DNA of 64,000 nucleotides from contig NZ_JAOCZP010000003.1 in the NCBI RefSeq assembly GCF_025336525.1, positions 310,001 through 374,000 on the forward strand, read 5' to 3'. The DNA comes from Chelativorans salis. GTDB lineage: Bacteria; Pseudomonadota; Alphaproteobacteria; Rhizobiales; Rhizobiaceae. A program made the position numbers and the translations under genes. This document shows positions 1 through 9,601 of this stretch, one piece after another; position 1 is the stretch's first letter; each line of letters starts with the position of its first letter. The notes below the pieces were generated by a model. That model saw only the letters and a list, made by a program, of their open reading frames with translations. It did not search any database and was not told where the DNA came from.

Positions 1-1
1 T

Positions 2-775
2 ACGCGCACCCAGTCCTCCTTCGAGCTGGCGGGCAAGCGGATGGGCGCCGACGTCATGAATATGTCGGTGGCGAGTTCGTCGACCAAGAAGGGCGAAACC
101 CTGCTCGACACCGCGGCCACGCTCAATGCCATGCGCCCCGACATCCTCGTCATCCGCCATTCGGCTGCGGGGGCAGCTGCACTCCTGGCACAGAAGGTTG
201 GCTGCTCTGTCGTCAATGCCGGCGACGGGGCGCACGAGCATCCCACCCAGGCGCTTCTCGATGCCCTCACCATACGCCGCGCCAAAGGCCGGCTCGCTGG
301 CCTTACGGTCGCCATCTGCGGTGACATCCTGCACTCGCGCGTTGCCCGCTCCAACATCATTCTGCTCAATGCCTTGGGCGCGCGGGTGCGCGTCGTCGCT
401 CCCTCCACGCTACTGCCGGCGGGCGTCGAGCAGATGGGCGTCGAACCCTTCACCACTATGGAGGATGGGCTGAAGGGCGCCGACGTGGTGATGATGCTGA
501 GGCTGCAGCGCGAGCGCATGGCCGGCAGCTTCGTGCCCTCGGTGCGCGAATATTTCCGCTTCTTCGGTCTCGACTCACAGAAGCTGAAAGCTGCGAAGAA
601 GGACGCACTGGTCATGCATCCAGGCCCCATGAACCGCGGCGTCGAGATTGCATCGGAAGTGGCCGACGGCCCACAGAGTGTGATCCAGGAGCAGGTGGAG
701 ATGGGGGTCGCCGTGCGCATGGCGGTGATGGAAGCGCTGCTCGACCCGCGCCGCAACGCGGGGGGCGTGGCATGA
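2..775 (+). CDS. pyrB: Aspartate carbamoyltransferase catalytic chain, 5' truncated by the window edge
   Basis: Catalyses carbamoyl phosphate + aspartate to N-carbamoylaspartate, the first committed step of pyrimidine synthesis. The reading frame is open from base 2, where it reads TRTQSSFE, the end of the carbamoyl-phosphate loop (family motif STRTxxSFE), so roughly the first 55-60 residues lie off the window. [10 protein letters not shown] (about base 240) and the C-terminal [11 protein letters not shown] block (about 617) are the expected family motifs. The stop codon overlaps the start of the next gene (ATGA at 772-775), the arrangement seen when ATCase is made together with a dihydroorotase-like partner. 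Cytoplasmic. Confidence 0.97.
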   Translation, partial: TRTQSSFELAGKRMGADVMNMSVASSSTKKGETLLDTAATLNAMRPDILVIRHSAAGAAALLAQKVGCSVVNAGDGAHEHPTQALLDALTIRRAKGRLAGLTVAICGDILHSRVARSNIILLNALGARVRVVAPSTLLPAGVEQMGVEPFTTMEDGLKGADVVMMLRLQRERMAGSFVPSVREYFRFFGLDSQKLKAAKKDALVMHPGPMNRGVEIASEVADGPQSVIQEQVEMGVAVRMAVMEALLDPRRNAGGVA

Positions 776-2058
776 GCGCCACCGTCTTCGCCAACGCCCG
801 CATCGTCGACCCCTCGCGCGGGCTCGACGAGACCGGCACCGTCGTCGTCGAAGGCGGTGTCATCCGCGCTGCCGGTGCCGGGGCGTTGAACCAGGGCGCG
901 CCCGAAGGCGCCAGGGCAGTCGACTGCGCCGGCAAGGCGATCCTTCCCGGCCTCATCGACGCACGCGTTTTCGTCGGCGAACCGGGAGCCGAGCACCGCG
1001 AGACCATCGCCTCGGCCAGCCAGGCGGCCGCTGCCGGCGGCGTCACTTCCTTCATCATGATGCCGGACACAGCTCCGGTCATCGACGACGTGGCACTGGT
1101 CGAATTCGTCCTGCGCACAGCGCGCGAGACGGCGCTGGTCAACGTCTTCCCCGCCGCCGCCATCACCAAGGGCCTTGCCGGCAGCGACCTGAGCGAATTC
1201 GGTCTTCTGCACGAGGCCGGCGCGGTTGCGCTCACCGAGGGGCGCCGGACGGTCGACAGCGCGCTCGTCATGCGCCGGGCTCTCACCTATGCGCGGGACA
1301 TGGGCATCGTCATCTCCCATTCCACGCAAGATCCCGGCCTCGCCTCCTCCGGCGTTATGAACGAGGGCCTTCTGGCAAGTTGGCTGGGCCTGCCAGGCAT
1401 CCCCCGCGAGGCCGAATCTATCCCGCTTACGCGCGACCTGATGCTGGCGGGCCTGACGGGTGGACGCTACCACGCGGCGGAGATCTCCACCGCCATGTCC
1501 GCCGCCGCCATCCGCCGCGCCAAGAACGACGGCCTATCCGTCACGGCAGGTATCAGCATCAACAACCTCTGTCTCAACGAGAACGACATCGGCGAATACC
1601 GCACCTTCTTCCGTCTCTCGCCGCCACTGCGCGGCGAGGACGACCGGCTGGCGATGGTCGAGGCGCTGAAGGAGGGAACCATAGACATCATCGTTTCCTC
1701 GCACGACCCGCAGGACGTCGATACCAAGCGCCTGCCCTTTGCCGAGGCCGAAGCCGGCGCCATCGGCCTGGAAACCCTCCTTGCGGCTGCCCTTCGGCCT
1801 TATCATTCAGGTGACGTGCCCCTCCTGCGCCTCGTCGAGGCGCTGTCGACGGCGCCGGCGCGGCTCTTTGGCCTGCCTGGCGGCACCTTAAAACCCGGCG
1901 CGCCGGCGGACCTCGTGCTGGTCGACCTGGACGCTCCGTGGCTGGTACGGGAGGCGGATATCCGCTCGCTCTCGAAAAACACCGCCTTCGAGGGTGCGCG
2001 CATGCAGGGCCGAGTCTTGCAAACCATGGTTGCGGGCGCCACAGTGTTTTCAGCTTAA
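772..2058 (+). CDS. Dihydroorotase-like protein, probably non-catalytic PyrC' (PyrX) partner of ATCase
   Basis: 428 residues with the type I dihydroorotase/amidohydrolase fold over the full length. Metal ligands expected in an active enzyme are missing. The DxHVHxREPG motif reads [10 protein letters not shown] (about residues 62-71), so the HxH pair is gone. The PHHLxL motif reads INNLCL (about 263), and the catalytic TDHAPH region reads SSHDPQ (about 304). The rest of the scaffold ([20 protein letters not shown]) is intact, so this is not a decaying pseudogene. In Pseudomonas an inactive dihydroorotase homologue is a structural subunit of ATCase, and the 4-base overlap with pyrB fits that role. 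Automatic pipelines will call this gene pyrC; an active dihydroorotase should be encoded elsewhere. Role inferred. Confidence 0.88.
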   Translation: MSATVFANARIVDPSRGLDETGTVVVEGGVIRAAGAGALNQGAPEGARAVDCAGKAILPGLIDARVFVGEPGAEHRETIASASQAAAAGGVTSFIMMPDTAPVIDDVALVEFVLRTARETALVNVFPAAAITKGLAGSDLSEFGLLHEAGAVALTEGRRTVDSALVMRRALTYARDMGIVISHSTQDPGLASSGVMNEGLLASWLGLPGIPREAESIPLTRDLMLAGLTGGRYHAAEISTAMSAAAIRRAKNDGLSVTAGISINNLCLNENDIGEYRTFFRLSPPLRGEDDRLAMVEALKEGTIDIIVSSHDPQDVDTKRLPFAEAEAGAIGLETLLAAALRPYHSGDVPLLRLVEALSTAPARLFGLPGGTLKPGAPADLVLVDLDAPWLVREADIRSLSKNTAFEGARMQGRVLQTMVAGATVFSA

Positions 2059-2079
2059 GGGGAGCGGGAGGGGACAGAG

Positions 2080-2694
2080 ATGCCGGATCCGACAGATTGG
2101 CAGACGGCCCTGCCCTACCTGCTCGCCGCGCTTGGCGTCGGCTATCTCCTTGGTTCCATCCCCTTCGGCCTTCTCATCACGCGCATGGCGGGGCTGGGTG
2201 ACGTGCGCAACATCGGCTCCGGCAACATCGGTGCGACGAACGTGCTGCGCACGGGACACAAGGGGCTGGCGGCACTAACTCTGGTTCTCGACGCGTTGAA
2301 AGGCACTGTGGCCGTGCTTCTGGCCCGCATCTACGGCCTGGACTATGCGCTCGTCGCCGGCTTCGGCGCGTTCCTCGGCCATCTTTTTCCTGTCTGGCTC
2401 GGCTTCAAGGGCGGCAAGGGGGTGGCGACATATCTCGGCGTTCTTACCGCCTTGGCATGGCAGGGTGCGGTGGTATTCGCCGTCGCTTGGCTCGCGGTTG
2501 CGTTCATCACACGCTATTCCTCGCTCGCCGCCCTCGTGGCTGCAGTGAGCGTTCCCGTCGCGCTTTATCTCCTCGGACTTGTCCAGCCGGCGCAGCTTTT
2601 CGTCGTCCTCAGCCTGTTGGTCTTCCTCAAGCACCGGACCAACATCATCCGGCTCGTTCAAGGTCGTGAGACACGCATCGGGGCAAAGGGTTGA
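2080..2694 (+). CDS. plsY: Acyl-phosphate:glycerol-3-phosphate acyltransferase PlsY
   Basis: Inner-membrane enzyme that moves an acyl group from acyl phosphate to glycerol 3-phosphate, the first step of phospholipid synthesis. The 204 residues fit the family length, with five or so hydrophobic segments. Visible family motifs are GSIPFG, the G3P/phosphate loop [15 protein letters not shown] (about residues 39-53), [13 protein letters not shown] (about 108-120) and the C-terminal [10 protein letters not shown] strong ribosome-binding site (GGGAGGGG) precedes the ATG, and the gene starts 21 bases after the dihydroorotase-like gene. It overlaps dprA by 4 bases, so pyrB to dprA can be read as one operon. 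Confidence 0.96.
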   Translation: MPDPTDWQTALPYLLAALGVGYLLGSIPFGLLITRMAGLGDVRNIGSGNIGATNVLRTGHKGLAALTLVLDALKGTVAVLLARIYGLDYALVAGFGAFLGHLFPVWLGFKGGKGVATYLGVLTALAWQGAVVFAVAWLAVAFITRYSSLAALVAAVSVPVALYLLGLVQPAQLFVVLSLLVFLKHRTNIIRLVQGRETRIGAKG

Positions 2695-3815
2695 GCACCG
2701 GCGCCGAACGCCGGCTCAATGACCGACAGCGCCGCGCCTGGTTGCGCCTCATCCGTACAGAAAACGTCGGTCCCGCCACCTTCCGCGATCTCATAAACCG
2801 CTTCGGCTCGGCGGAAGCCGCCCTTGCGGCGCTTCCAGAGCTGGCTCACAAGGGCGGCGCTCAGCGGATCAGAATTCCTTCCGAGGCGGAAGTCGACGCG
2901 GAACTGGACCTAGCGCACCGCATGGGCGCCTGTTTCGTCGCCATCGGAGAGGCGCATTATCCACCGCTTTTGGCGCGCGCCGACCATCCGCCGCCGCTGA
3001 TCGCCGCAAAAGGGCGGCTTGACCTCCTGCGTGAACCGACCATCGCCATCGTCGGCGCGCGCAACGCCTCGCTCGCCGGTATCAAGCTGGCGCAGCGCAT
3101 CGCCGTGGAGCTCGGGCGTCAGGGTTACCTCGTCGCCTCCGGTTTGGCGCGCGGCATCGACGCCGCCGCCCACAGAGGCAGCATCGAAACCGGCACGGCG
3201 GCGGCGATGGCAGGTGGGCTCGACCGGCCCTATCCACCGGAAAACGACGTGCTGTTCGCCGAGATCGCCGAGCGCGGCGCGGTGCTTACGGAAATGCCCT
3301 TCGGCTGGACGCCGCGCGCCAGGGACTTTCCACGCCGCAACCGCATCGTCGCCGGCATGGCGTACGGACTCGTGGTGGTCGAGGCAGCCAGTCGCTCCGG
3401 TTCGCTCATCAGCGCCCGGCTGGCCAACGAGATGGGACGGCTCGTCTTCGCCGTGCCCGGCTCACCGCTCGACCCGCGCGCGGCGGGTACCAACAAGCTG
3501 CTCAAGGATGGTGCCATCCTGACAACCGGCGCGGAGGACGTTCTCGATGCCATCGCTCCTCTCGTCGGCCAGCCGCCGCCGGAGCGCGAGATGGAGGAGC
3601 CGTCGGATTCTCTGGCCGCCCCACCGCCCGGCGACGACGAGCGCGCCCGCGTGTTGGAAGCGCTCGGCCCCACGCCCGTCGGCATCGACGAGATCATCCG
3701 TCATACGGGGCTTCACCCAGCACAGGTATCCCTGATTCTGCTCGAGCTCGACCTTGCCGGCCGGCTGGAGCGGCACTCAGGAGGGAGCGTTTCGCTGCTC
3801 ATGGGTGGGCGGTGA
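2691..3815 (+). CDS. dprA: DNA-processing protein DprA (DNA protecting protein)
   Basis: Binds incoming single-stranded DNA and loads RecA during natural transformation; widely conserved even where competence is unproven. The 374 residues show an N-terminal helical region ([15 protein letters not shown]), a Rossmann-like DNA-binding core ([62 protein letters not shown]) and a C-terminal winged-helix domain (about residues 315-374), so it is the long, three-domain form. I place the start at TTG 2691, whose TTGA overlaps the plsY stop, because no ATG or GTG precedes the conserved N-terminus. The last 39 bases overlap an opposing small gene. Confidence 0.95.
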   Translation: MSTGAERRLNDRQRRAWLRLIRTENVGPATFRDLINRFGSAEAALAALPELAHKGGAQRIRIPSEAEVDAELDLAHRMGACFVAIGEAHYPPLLARADHPPPLIAAKGRLDLLREPTIAIVGARNASLAGIKLAQRIAVELGRQGYLVASGLARGIDAAAHRGSIETGTAAAMAGGLDRPYPPENDVLFAEIAERGAVLTEMPFGWTPRARDFPRRNRIVAGMAYGLVVVEAASRSGSLISARLANEMGRLVFAVPGSPLDPRAAGTNKLLKDGAILTTGAEDVLDAIAPLVGQPPPEREMEEPSDSLAAPPPGDDERARVLEALGPTPVGIDEIIRHTGLHPAQVSLILLELDLAGRLERHSGGSVSLLMGGR

Positions 3816-4007
3816 GGATTCCTTCGACTGTACCTGAGGCGGATACTGACCGCGCAGGATATCGCTGACCTCCACATAGGCCATCTCGATCAGGTAGGTG
3901 AGCATGTCACAGCGCTCGCCCCTGGCCATCACCGAAAGCTGGCCAAGCATTGCCTGCACGTAATCCAAGGTCTCATTGCGTTGCCGTCCATAGGATATCC
4001 GGACCAT
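3777..4007 (-). CDS. Small conserved-looking hypothetical protein (76 aa), convergent with dprA
   Basis: An acidic-to-neutral small protein without signal peptide or membrane segment. Its core (QAMLGQLSVMARGERCDML and AYVEVSDILRGQ) looks like a compact helical protein, and from memory resembles small uncharacterised rhizobial proteins. The frame stays open further upstream, but ATG 4007 is preceded by GAGGCGAGGGGAG, an excellent ribosome-binding site, whereas the upstream extension is Lys/Arg-rich and looks non-coding. Its 3' end runs 39 bases into dprA on the other strand. Function unknown; a role linked to dprA or topA would be guesswork. Confidence 0.6.
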   Translation of the reverse strand: MVRISYGRQRNETLDYVQAMLGQLSVMARGERCDMLTYLIEMAYVEVSDILRGQYPPQVQSKESSPPTHEQRNAPS

Positions 4008-4311
4008 CCGGCCATACTCCCCTCGCCTCTTGCCCCTGGTCTCGCCCTCCTGTCCGCCCCTTTTCCCCACTTTGTATAGGTACCCTTCGCTTCCCCGGGG
4101 CCTCTTTGTCCGCTTGAAGAAATATATATACAAATAAGTGCAAAATCGATGTGCCGCACCCAAGGATTGCACACCCTGCCAACAGCGTGAAATGCGATTG
4201 GGGCCTTGACCGCGGCGGAAAGCACAGCCATGTCACGTGCTGGCCGGGCCCGTGAGGCTTGGAAACGCAATAACGGCACCGCCTTGGTGCCGAACAAGGT
4301 AATACCCGTCT
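4008..4311. other. Intergenic region between the small minus-strand gene and topA
   Basis: About 300 bases with no convincing gene. It should carry divergent promoters for the small gene (leftward) and topA (rightward). The AT-rich stretch around 4118-4140 (ATATATATACAAAT) stands out from the GC-rich surroundings and is the most likely leftward promoter area, but I cannot assign -35 and -10 boxes confidently. Confidence 0.5.
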
Positions 4312-6858
4312 ATGGATGTCGTCATCGTCGAGTCGCCGGCCAAGGCGAAAACAATCAATAAATACTTGGGTAAGGATTTCAAGGTCCTAGCCTCCTTCGG
4401 CCATGTGCGCGACCTGCCCGCCAAGGACGGCTCGGTGCGTCCGGATGAGGACTTCGCCATGTCCTGGGCCGTCGACAGCCCGTCTGCCAAGCGCCTCTCC
4501 GACATCGCCAAGGCGATGAAGGATGCCGATGGCCTGGTGCTCGCCACCGACCCCGACCGCGAGGGCGAGGCGATCTCCTGGCACGTTCTGGAGGTGCTGC
4601 GCCAGAAGCGGGCACTCAAGGACAAGCCGGTGCGCCGCGTCGTCTTCAACGCCATCACCAAGAAGGCGGTGCTCGATGCCATGGCCGAGCCGCGCGAGGT
4701 GGATGCCTCGCTTGTGGATGCCTATCTCGCGCGCCGCGCGCTCGACTACCTCGTCGGCTTCACGCTATCGCCCGTCTTGTGGCGCAAGCTGCCCGGCGCC
4801 CGCTCGGCCGGCCGCGTCCAATCCGTCGCGCTCAGGCTCGTCTGCGACCGCGAGGCCGAGATCGAGCGCTTCATCCGCGAAGACTACTGGCAGATCGCTG
4901 CTGCTCTCGACACGCCGCGCAAGGACACCTTTGAGGCGCGGCTGACGGTCCTCGACGGCAAGAAACTGCAGAAACTCGACATCAAGAGCCAGGAGGAAGC
5001 CGACGGCATAAAGGCCATGCTGGACGGCGCTTCCTACAAGGTACTCTCCGTCGAGGCCAAACCGACACGTCGCAATCCTGGCCCGCCTTTCACCACCTCG
5101 ACCCTACAGCAGGCCGCTTCCTCGCGCCTCGGCTTTTCCGCCTCGCGCACCATGCAGGTGGCCCAGCGCCTCTACGAGGGCGTCGATATCGGCGGCGAGA
5201 CCACCGGCCTCATCACCTATATGCGAACCGACGGCGTGCAGATGGCACCGGAGGCGCTGGACCAGGCGCGTGCCGCCGTCGGCAAGACGTTCGGCGACCG
5301 CTACCTGCCGGAGAAGCCGCGGTTCTACTCCGTAAAGGCCAAGAACGCGCAGGAAGCGCACGAGGCCATCCGCCCCACCGACTTCTCGCGCACGCCGGAC
5401 CAGGTCCGCAAATATGTCGATGCCGACCAGGCGCGCCTCTATGAGATGGTCTGGAAGCGCGCTATCGCCAGCCAGATGCAGGCAGCCGAAATCGAGCGCA
5501 CGACCGTGGAGATCGAGGCGAAAGGCGCCGGCCGCACGGCCGGCCTGCGCGCCGTCGGCTCCGTTATCCGCTTCGACGGCTTCCTTGCCGCCTATTCCGA
5601 GATCAAGGAAGACGACAAGGAGGATGAGGAGAACCGCCGCCTGCCGGAGATCAACTCCGGCGAGACGCTTGAGCGCAACAAGATTGACGTTACCAAGCAC
5701 ACGACCGAACCGCCGCCGCGCTATTCGGAAGCGTCCCTCATCAAGAAGATGGAGGAGCTCGGCATCGGTCGCCCTTCGACCTACGCCGCCACGCTCAAGA
5801 CCCTGGAAGATCGCGACTATGTGACGATCGACAAGCGCCGACTCGTGCCGCAGGCCAAGGGTCGCATCGTCACCGCCTTTCTGGAGAACTTTTTCCGGCG
5901 CTACGTCGAATACGACTTCACAGCCGACCTCGAAGAAAAACTCGACGAGATTTCCGATGGCAGGCTTTCCTGGAAGGAGGTGCTGCGCGACTTCTGGCAG
6001 GAGTTCTCCCGTGCCGTCGGCGACATCAAGGAACTGCGCGTGTCGGACGTGCTCGACGCGCTCAACGAGGAGCTGGCACCGCTGGTCTTCCCGCCGCGCG
6101 AGCACGACGGCGATCCTCGCCTTTGCCCCAAATGCGGCGCCGGAAAGCTGTCCCTGAAGCTCGGCCGCTATGGCGCCTTCGTCGGCTGCTCCAACTATCC
6201 CGAGTGCGACTACACGCGCCAGCTCGGCGAGAATGGCGAGAACGGCGGCGCGGAAGCCGGCGTGGACGGCAACAAGGTGCTGGGCGCCGACCCCTACACG
6301 GGCGAGGAGATCACGCTTCGCTCCGGCCGCTTCGGGCCTTACGTGCAGCGCGGCGAGGGCAAGGAGGCCAAGCGTGCAAGCCTGCCCAAGGGCTGGACGC
6401 CGGAAAGCCTCGACCACGAGCGCGCCCTGGCGCTGCTTTCGCTGCCGCGCGACGTCGGCCCGCACCCCGAGACAGGCAAGATGATCTCGGCCGGCATCGG
6501 CCGCTACGGCCCCTTCCTGCTGCATGACGGCACCTACGCCAATCTGGAGTCGGTCGAAGAGGTTTTCTCCGTCGGCCTCAACCGTGCCGTCTCGCTCCTC
6601 GCGGAGAAGAGGGCGAAAGGTAACGGGCGCGCCAAGCCGGCAGCCCTCAAGGAACTCGGGGAACATCCCGACGGCGGCGGAGTCATCACCGTGCGCGATG
6701 GCCGCTACGGGCCCTATGTGAATTTCGGCAAGGTCAACGCAACCCTGCCGAAGGGGAAGGATCCCATGTCTGTCACCAAGGAAGAGGCGCTGGAGCTGAT
6801 TGCCGCCAAGGCCGCCAAGGGCGGCAAGAAACCGGCACGCGGCAAGAGCCGGAGCTGA
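4312..6858 (+). CDS. topA: DNA topoisomerase I (type IA)
   Basis: Relaxes negative supercoils by transient single-strand cleavage. The 848 residues begin with the Toprim domain (VIVESPAKAKTINKYLG; acidic DPDREGEAISWH at about residues 80-91). The catalytic tyrosine is Tyr303 in GLITYMRTDG. The C-terminal part has one four-cysteine zinc ribbon (CPKCG...CSNYPEC, about residues 604-627), followed by three glycine/tyrosine-rich TopA C-terminal repeats (RFGPYVQRG, RYGPFLLHD, RYGPYVNFG) and a basic tail. This one-ribbon architecture is usual for alphaproteobacteria. The start ATG gives the canonical N-terminus MDVVIVESPAKAK. The rnr gene follows 4 bases after the stop. Confidence 0.98.
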   Translation: MDVVIVESPAKAKTINKYLGKDFKVLASFGHVRDLPAKDGSVRPDEDFAMSWAVDSPSAKRLSDIAKAMKDADGLVLATDPDREGEAISWHVLEVLRQKRALKDKPVRRVVFNAITKKAVLDAMAEPREVDASLVDAYLARRALDYLVGFTLSPVLWRKLPGARSAGRVQSVALRLVCDREAEIERFIREDYWQIAAALDTPRKDTFEARLTVLDGKKLQKLDIKSQEEADGIKAMLDGASYKVLSVEAKPTRRNPGPPFTTSTLQQAASSRLGFSASRTMQVAQRLYEGVDIGGETTGLITYMRTDGVQMAPEALDQARAAVGKTFGDRYLPEKPRFYSVKAKNAQEAHEAIRPTDFSRTPDQVRKYVDADQARLYEMVWKRAIASQMQAAEIERTTVEIEAKGAGRTAGLRAVGSVIRFDGFLAAYSEIKEDDKEDEENRRLPEINSGETLERNKIDVTKHTTEPPPRYSEASLIKKMEELGIGRPSTYAATLKTLEDRDYVTIDKRRLVPQAKGRIVTAFLENFFRRYVEYDFTADLEEKLDEISDGRLSWKEVLRDFWQEFSRAVGDIKELRVSDVLDALNEELAPLVFPPREHDGDPRLCPKCGAGKLSLKLGRYGAFVGCSNYPECDYTRQLGENGENGGAEAGVDGNKVLGADPYTGEEITLRSGRFGPYVQRGEGKEAKRASLPKGWTPESLDHERALALLSLPRDVGPHPETGKMISAGIGRYGPFLLHDGTYANLESVEEVFSVGLNRAVSLLAEKRAKGNGRAKPAALKELGEHPDGGGVITVRDGRYGPYVNFGKVNATLPKGKDPMSVTKEEALELIAAKAAKGGKKPARGKSRS

Positions 6859-6862
6859 TCGG

Positions 6863-9169
6863 TTGGCGCGCGGGACCACACGGCGAGGCAGGCCGGCGGC
6901 CAAGGCCGAGAGCGGCAATGCCCACCTGCCTTCGCGCGATGAAGTCCTGCGCTTCATCACTGAAAATCCCGACCGCTCGGGAAAACGCGAGATCGCCAAG
7001 GCCTTCAACATCAAGAGCGGCGACCGTATCTGGCTGAAGGACATGCTGCGCGGGCTGCAGGACGAGGGCCTTGTGAAAAAGCGGCGCAAGAAGATCCTGC
7101 GTCCCGGCGCCCTGCCCCACGTGGTCGTGCTCGACATCTTCTCACGCGATGCCGAAGGCGGCCTGCTCGCCCGCCCCGCCGAGCTCGACGAGGAGCATGA
7201 AGGGCCTGCGCCCATCGTCGCCATCCGCGCCCAGAAGGGCGGCAGGACGGCGGCAGCCGGCATCGGTGACCGGGTGCTTGCCCGCGTTTTCCCTGCCGAG
7301 GACGAGACGGGACCGGCCTATACCGGCCGTGTCATGAAGGTGTTCGAAAAGCGTCGGCGCGCCGTGCTCGGCGTCTTCCGCGAACTCCCCGACGGTTCCC
7401 TGCGCATAGAGCCGGTAGAGCGGCGCCAGCCGGAACTTGTGGTCGACGAGGACTTTCGCAAGGGCGCAAAACACGGCGATCTCGTCGAGGTGGAGCCGGT
7501 CACCCGCGCGCGCTACGGTTTGCCGAAGGCCAAGGTTCTCGAGGTTGTGGGCTCGATCGCCACCGAAAAGGCTGTCTCGCTCATCGCCATCCATGCCCAC
7601 GAAATTCCGCACATCTTCCCCGACGGCGTACTGGAAGAGGCGGAGGCCGCCGAACCCGCCACGACCAAGGGCCGCGAGGACTGGCGCAAGCTGCCGCTTA
7701 TCACCATCGATCCGGCCGACGCCAAAGACCATGACGATGCCGTCTTCGCCAAACCCGACCCGGACGAGAAGAATCGCGGCGGCGTGATCGTCACCGTCGC
7801 CATCGCTGACGTGGCGCACTACGTGCGGTCAGGCTCCGCCCTCGACCGCGAGGCACTGAGGCGGGGCAATTCGGTCTATTTCCCCGATCGCGTCGTGCCC
7901 ATGCTGCCCGAGCGCATCTCCAACGAGCTGTGCTCGCTGCGCGAAGGCGAAGCGCGGCCGGCACTCGCTGTGCGTATGCGCTTCGCGTCCGACGGCCGCA
8001 AGATCGGCCACAGCTTCCACCGCATTATGATGCGCTCCGCCGCCCGTCTCTCTTATCAGCAGACCCAAGCGGCGATCGACGGCCAGCCGGACGACAAGAC
8101 CGGGCCCCTTCTCGACCCGGTTCTGCGCCCGCTGTGGGATGCCTACGCCATCCTGAAGCGCGGGCGCTCGGCGCGAGAGCCGCTGGAGCTCGACCTGCCG
8201 GAACGCAAGATTCTGCTCAAGCCCGACGGCACCGTCGACCGCGTCATAGTGCCGCCGCGCCTCGATGCACACAAGCTCATCGAGGAGTTCATGATCCAAG
8301 CCAACGTGGCCGCCGCCGAGACGCTCGAGGCGGCCCGTCAGTCGCTCGTCTACCGCGTGCACGACCAGCCCTCGCTCGCCAAGCAGGAATCCTTGCGCGA
8401 GTTCCTCGCCTCGCTCGGCACGTCGCTGGCGCGCGGCGCGGCGTTGCGGCCCGCTCAATTCAACAACATCCTTGCCCGCGTGGCGGGCACGGAGCAGGAG
8501 CAGCTGGTCAACGAGGTGGTTCTGCGTAGCCAGAGTCAGGCCATCTACACACCGGAAAACATTGGCCATTTCGGCCTGAATCTGCGCCGCTACGCACATT
8601 TCACCTCGCCCATCCGTCGCTATGCGGACCTGATCGTTCACCGGGCGCTGATCGCAGCCAGGGGCTTCGGCCCGGATGGTCTGCGACCGGAAGACGAGGA
8701 GCGCCTGGAGGAAATTTCGGCCCTCATCTCGGCCACCGAGCGACGCGCCATGGCGGCCGAGCGCGAGACGGTGGACCGGCTGGTGGCCGAGCATCTGGCC
8801 CATCGCATCGACGAAGAATTCTCCGCCCGCATCTCCGGCGTGACCAAGGCCGGCATCTTCGTGCTCCTGCCCCAATACGGCGCCGATGGCTTCATTCCGG
8901 TCTCGTCTCTCGGTGATGACTACTATATCTATGACGAGCCCCGCCACGCGCTGGTCGGCCAGAAAAGCGGACGCGGGTACCAGCTCGGCGATGGCGTCGA
9001 TGTCCGCCTTGTTGAGGTGGCGCCCTTGGCGGGCTCCATGCGCTTCGAGATGATCAGCGAGCCTGAGCGCCTTCCCGGCTCGTCGAAATCGCTGCACAAG
9101 GCGAAGCGGGGCACAACAAGGACTGCCAGGCGTGCGGCTCAGCGTCCGCCGAAGGCCAGGAGACGATGA
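6863..9169 (+). CDS. rnr: Ribonuclease R (RNB/S1 exoribonuclease)
   Basis: Processive 3'-to-5' exoribonuclease that degrades structured RNA. Domains in order: N-terminal winged helix (DEVLRFITENPDRSGKREI), cold-shock/OB segments, RNB catalytic domain with the metal-binding DPADAKDHDDAVF motif (about residues 276-288), C-terminal S1 domain (FSARISGVTKAGIFV, about 652-666) and a Lys/Arg-rich tail. The frame is open back into topA, but I choose TTG 6863, 4 bases after the topA stop, because GGAGC sits 7 bases upstream and the product then begins MARGTTRRGRP, like relatives. Its stop overlaps the next start (ATGATG), so it is coupled to the DUF983 gene. Confidence 0.95.
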   Translation: MARGTTRRGRPAAKAESGNAHLPSRDEVLRFITENPDRSGKREIAKAFNIKSGDRIWLKDMLRGLQDEGLVKKRRKKILRPGALPHVVVLDIFSRDAEGGLLARPAELDEEHEGPAPIVAIRAQKGGRTAAAGIGDRVLARVFPAEDETGPAYTGRVMKVFEKRRRAVLGVFRELPDGSLRIEPVERRQPELVVDEDFRKGAKHGDLVEVEPVTRARYGLPKAKVLEVVGSIATEKAVSLIAIHAHEIPHIFPDGVLEEAEAAEPATTKGREDWRKLPLITIDPADAKDHDDAVFAKPDPDEKNRGGVIVTVAIADVAHYVRSGSALDREALRRGNSVYFPDRVVPMLPERISNELCSLREGEARPALAVRMRFASDGRKIGHSFHRIMMRSAARLSYQQTQAAIDGQPDDKTGPLLDPVLRPLWDAYAILKRGRSAREPLELDLPERKILLKPDGTVDRVIVPPRLDAHKLIEEFMIQANVAAAETLEAARQSLVYRVHDQPSLAKQESLREFLASLGTSLARGAALRPAQFNNILARVAGTEQEQLVNEVVLRSQSQAIYTPENIGHFGLNLRRYAHFTSPIRRYADLIVHRALIAARGFGPDGLRPEDEERLEEISALISATERRAMAAERETVDRLVAEHLAHRIDEEFSARISGVTKAGIFVLLPQYGADGFIPVSSLGDDYYIYDEPRHALVGQKSGRGYQLGDGVDVRLVEVAPLAGSMRFEMISEPERLPGSSKSLHKAKRGTTRTARRAAQRPPKARRR

Positions 9170-9600
9170 TGGACGAACGGGTATTCGGCGCCAAGGAAGC
9201 AGAAGAGCCGGCGCGGCCGGTCTACGAGGCGATGCGGCGCGGCTTCTTCGGCAAGTGCCCCCATTGCGGCCGCGGCCGGCTCTTCCGCGCCTTCCTGAAG
9301 ACTGTTGACGAGTGCCAGGCCTGCGGCGAGGAGATCAGCCATCACCGCGCCGACGACCTGCCCGCCTATCTGGTAATCGTCATCGTCGGCCATGTGGTGA
9401 TCGGTGCCTTCATGGGCGTCCAGGCGATGACGGACTGGCCGACCTGGCTGCACATGGCCCTCTGGACTCCGCTGACGCTGTTGATGTCGCTCGCCCTCAT
9501 CGGCCCCGTGAAGGGCGCCGTCGTGGGCCTGCAATGGGCGCTGCGCATGCACGGATTCGGCGGCGAGGAAGATATCGTCGAAACGTGTCCCGAGCGCTGA
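9166..9600 (+). CDS. DUF983 family membrane protein
   Basis: 143-144 residues with a CPHCG...CQACG zinc-ribbon-like four-cysteine motif (about residues 31-54), then two hydrophobic segments (LVIVIVGHVVIGAFMG and LWTPLTLLMSLALIGPV). This is the standard DUF983 layout: a short cytoplasmic zinc-binding head on a small inner-membrane protein. Function is unknown across the family. ATG 9166 and ATG 9169 are both possible; AGGAG is better spaced for the second. The gene overlaps the rnr stop and is followed one base later by a NUDIX gene, so rnr, DUF983 and NUDIX probably form one transcription unit. Confidence 0.88.
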   Translation: MMDERVFGAKEAEEPARPVYEAMRRGFFGKCPHCGRGRLFRAFLKTVDECQACGEEISHHRADDLPAYLVIVIVGHVVIGAFMGVQAMTDWPTWLHMALWTPLTLLMSLALIGPVKGAVVGLQWALRMHGFGGEEDIVETCPER

Positions 9601-9601
9601 C

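Noticed and set aside
5104-7263. Long minus-strand open frame across topA and rnr
   Set aside because: It mirrors the coding frames of two certain genes; a GC-rich codon bias produces such antisense frames. No domain is recognisable.
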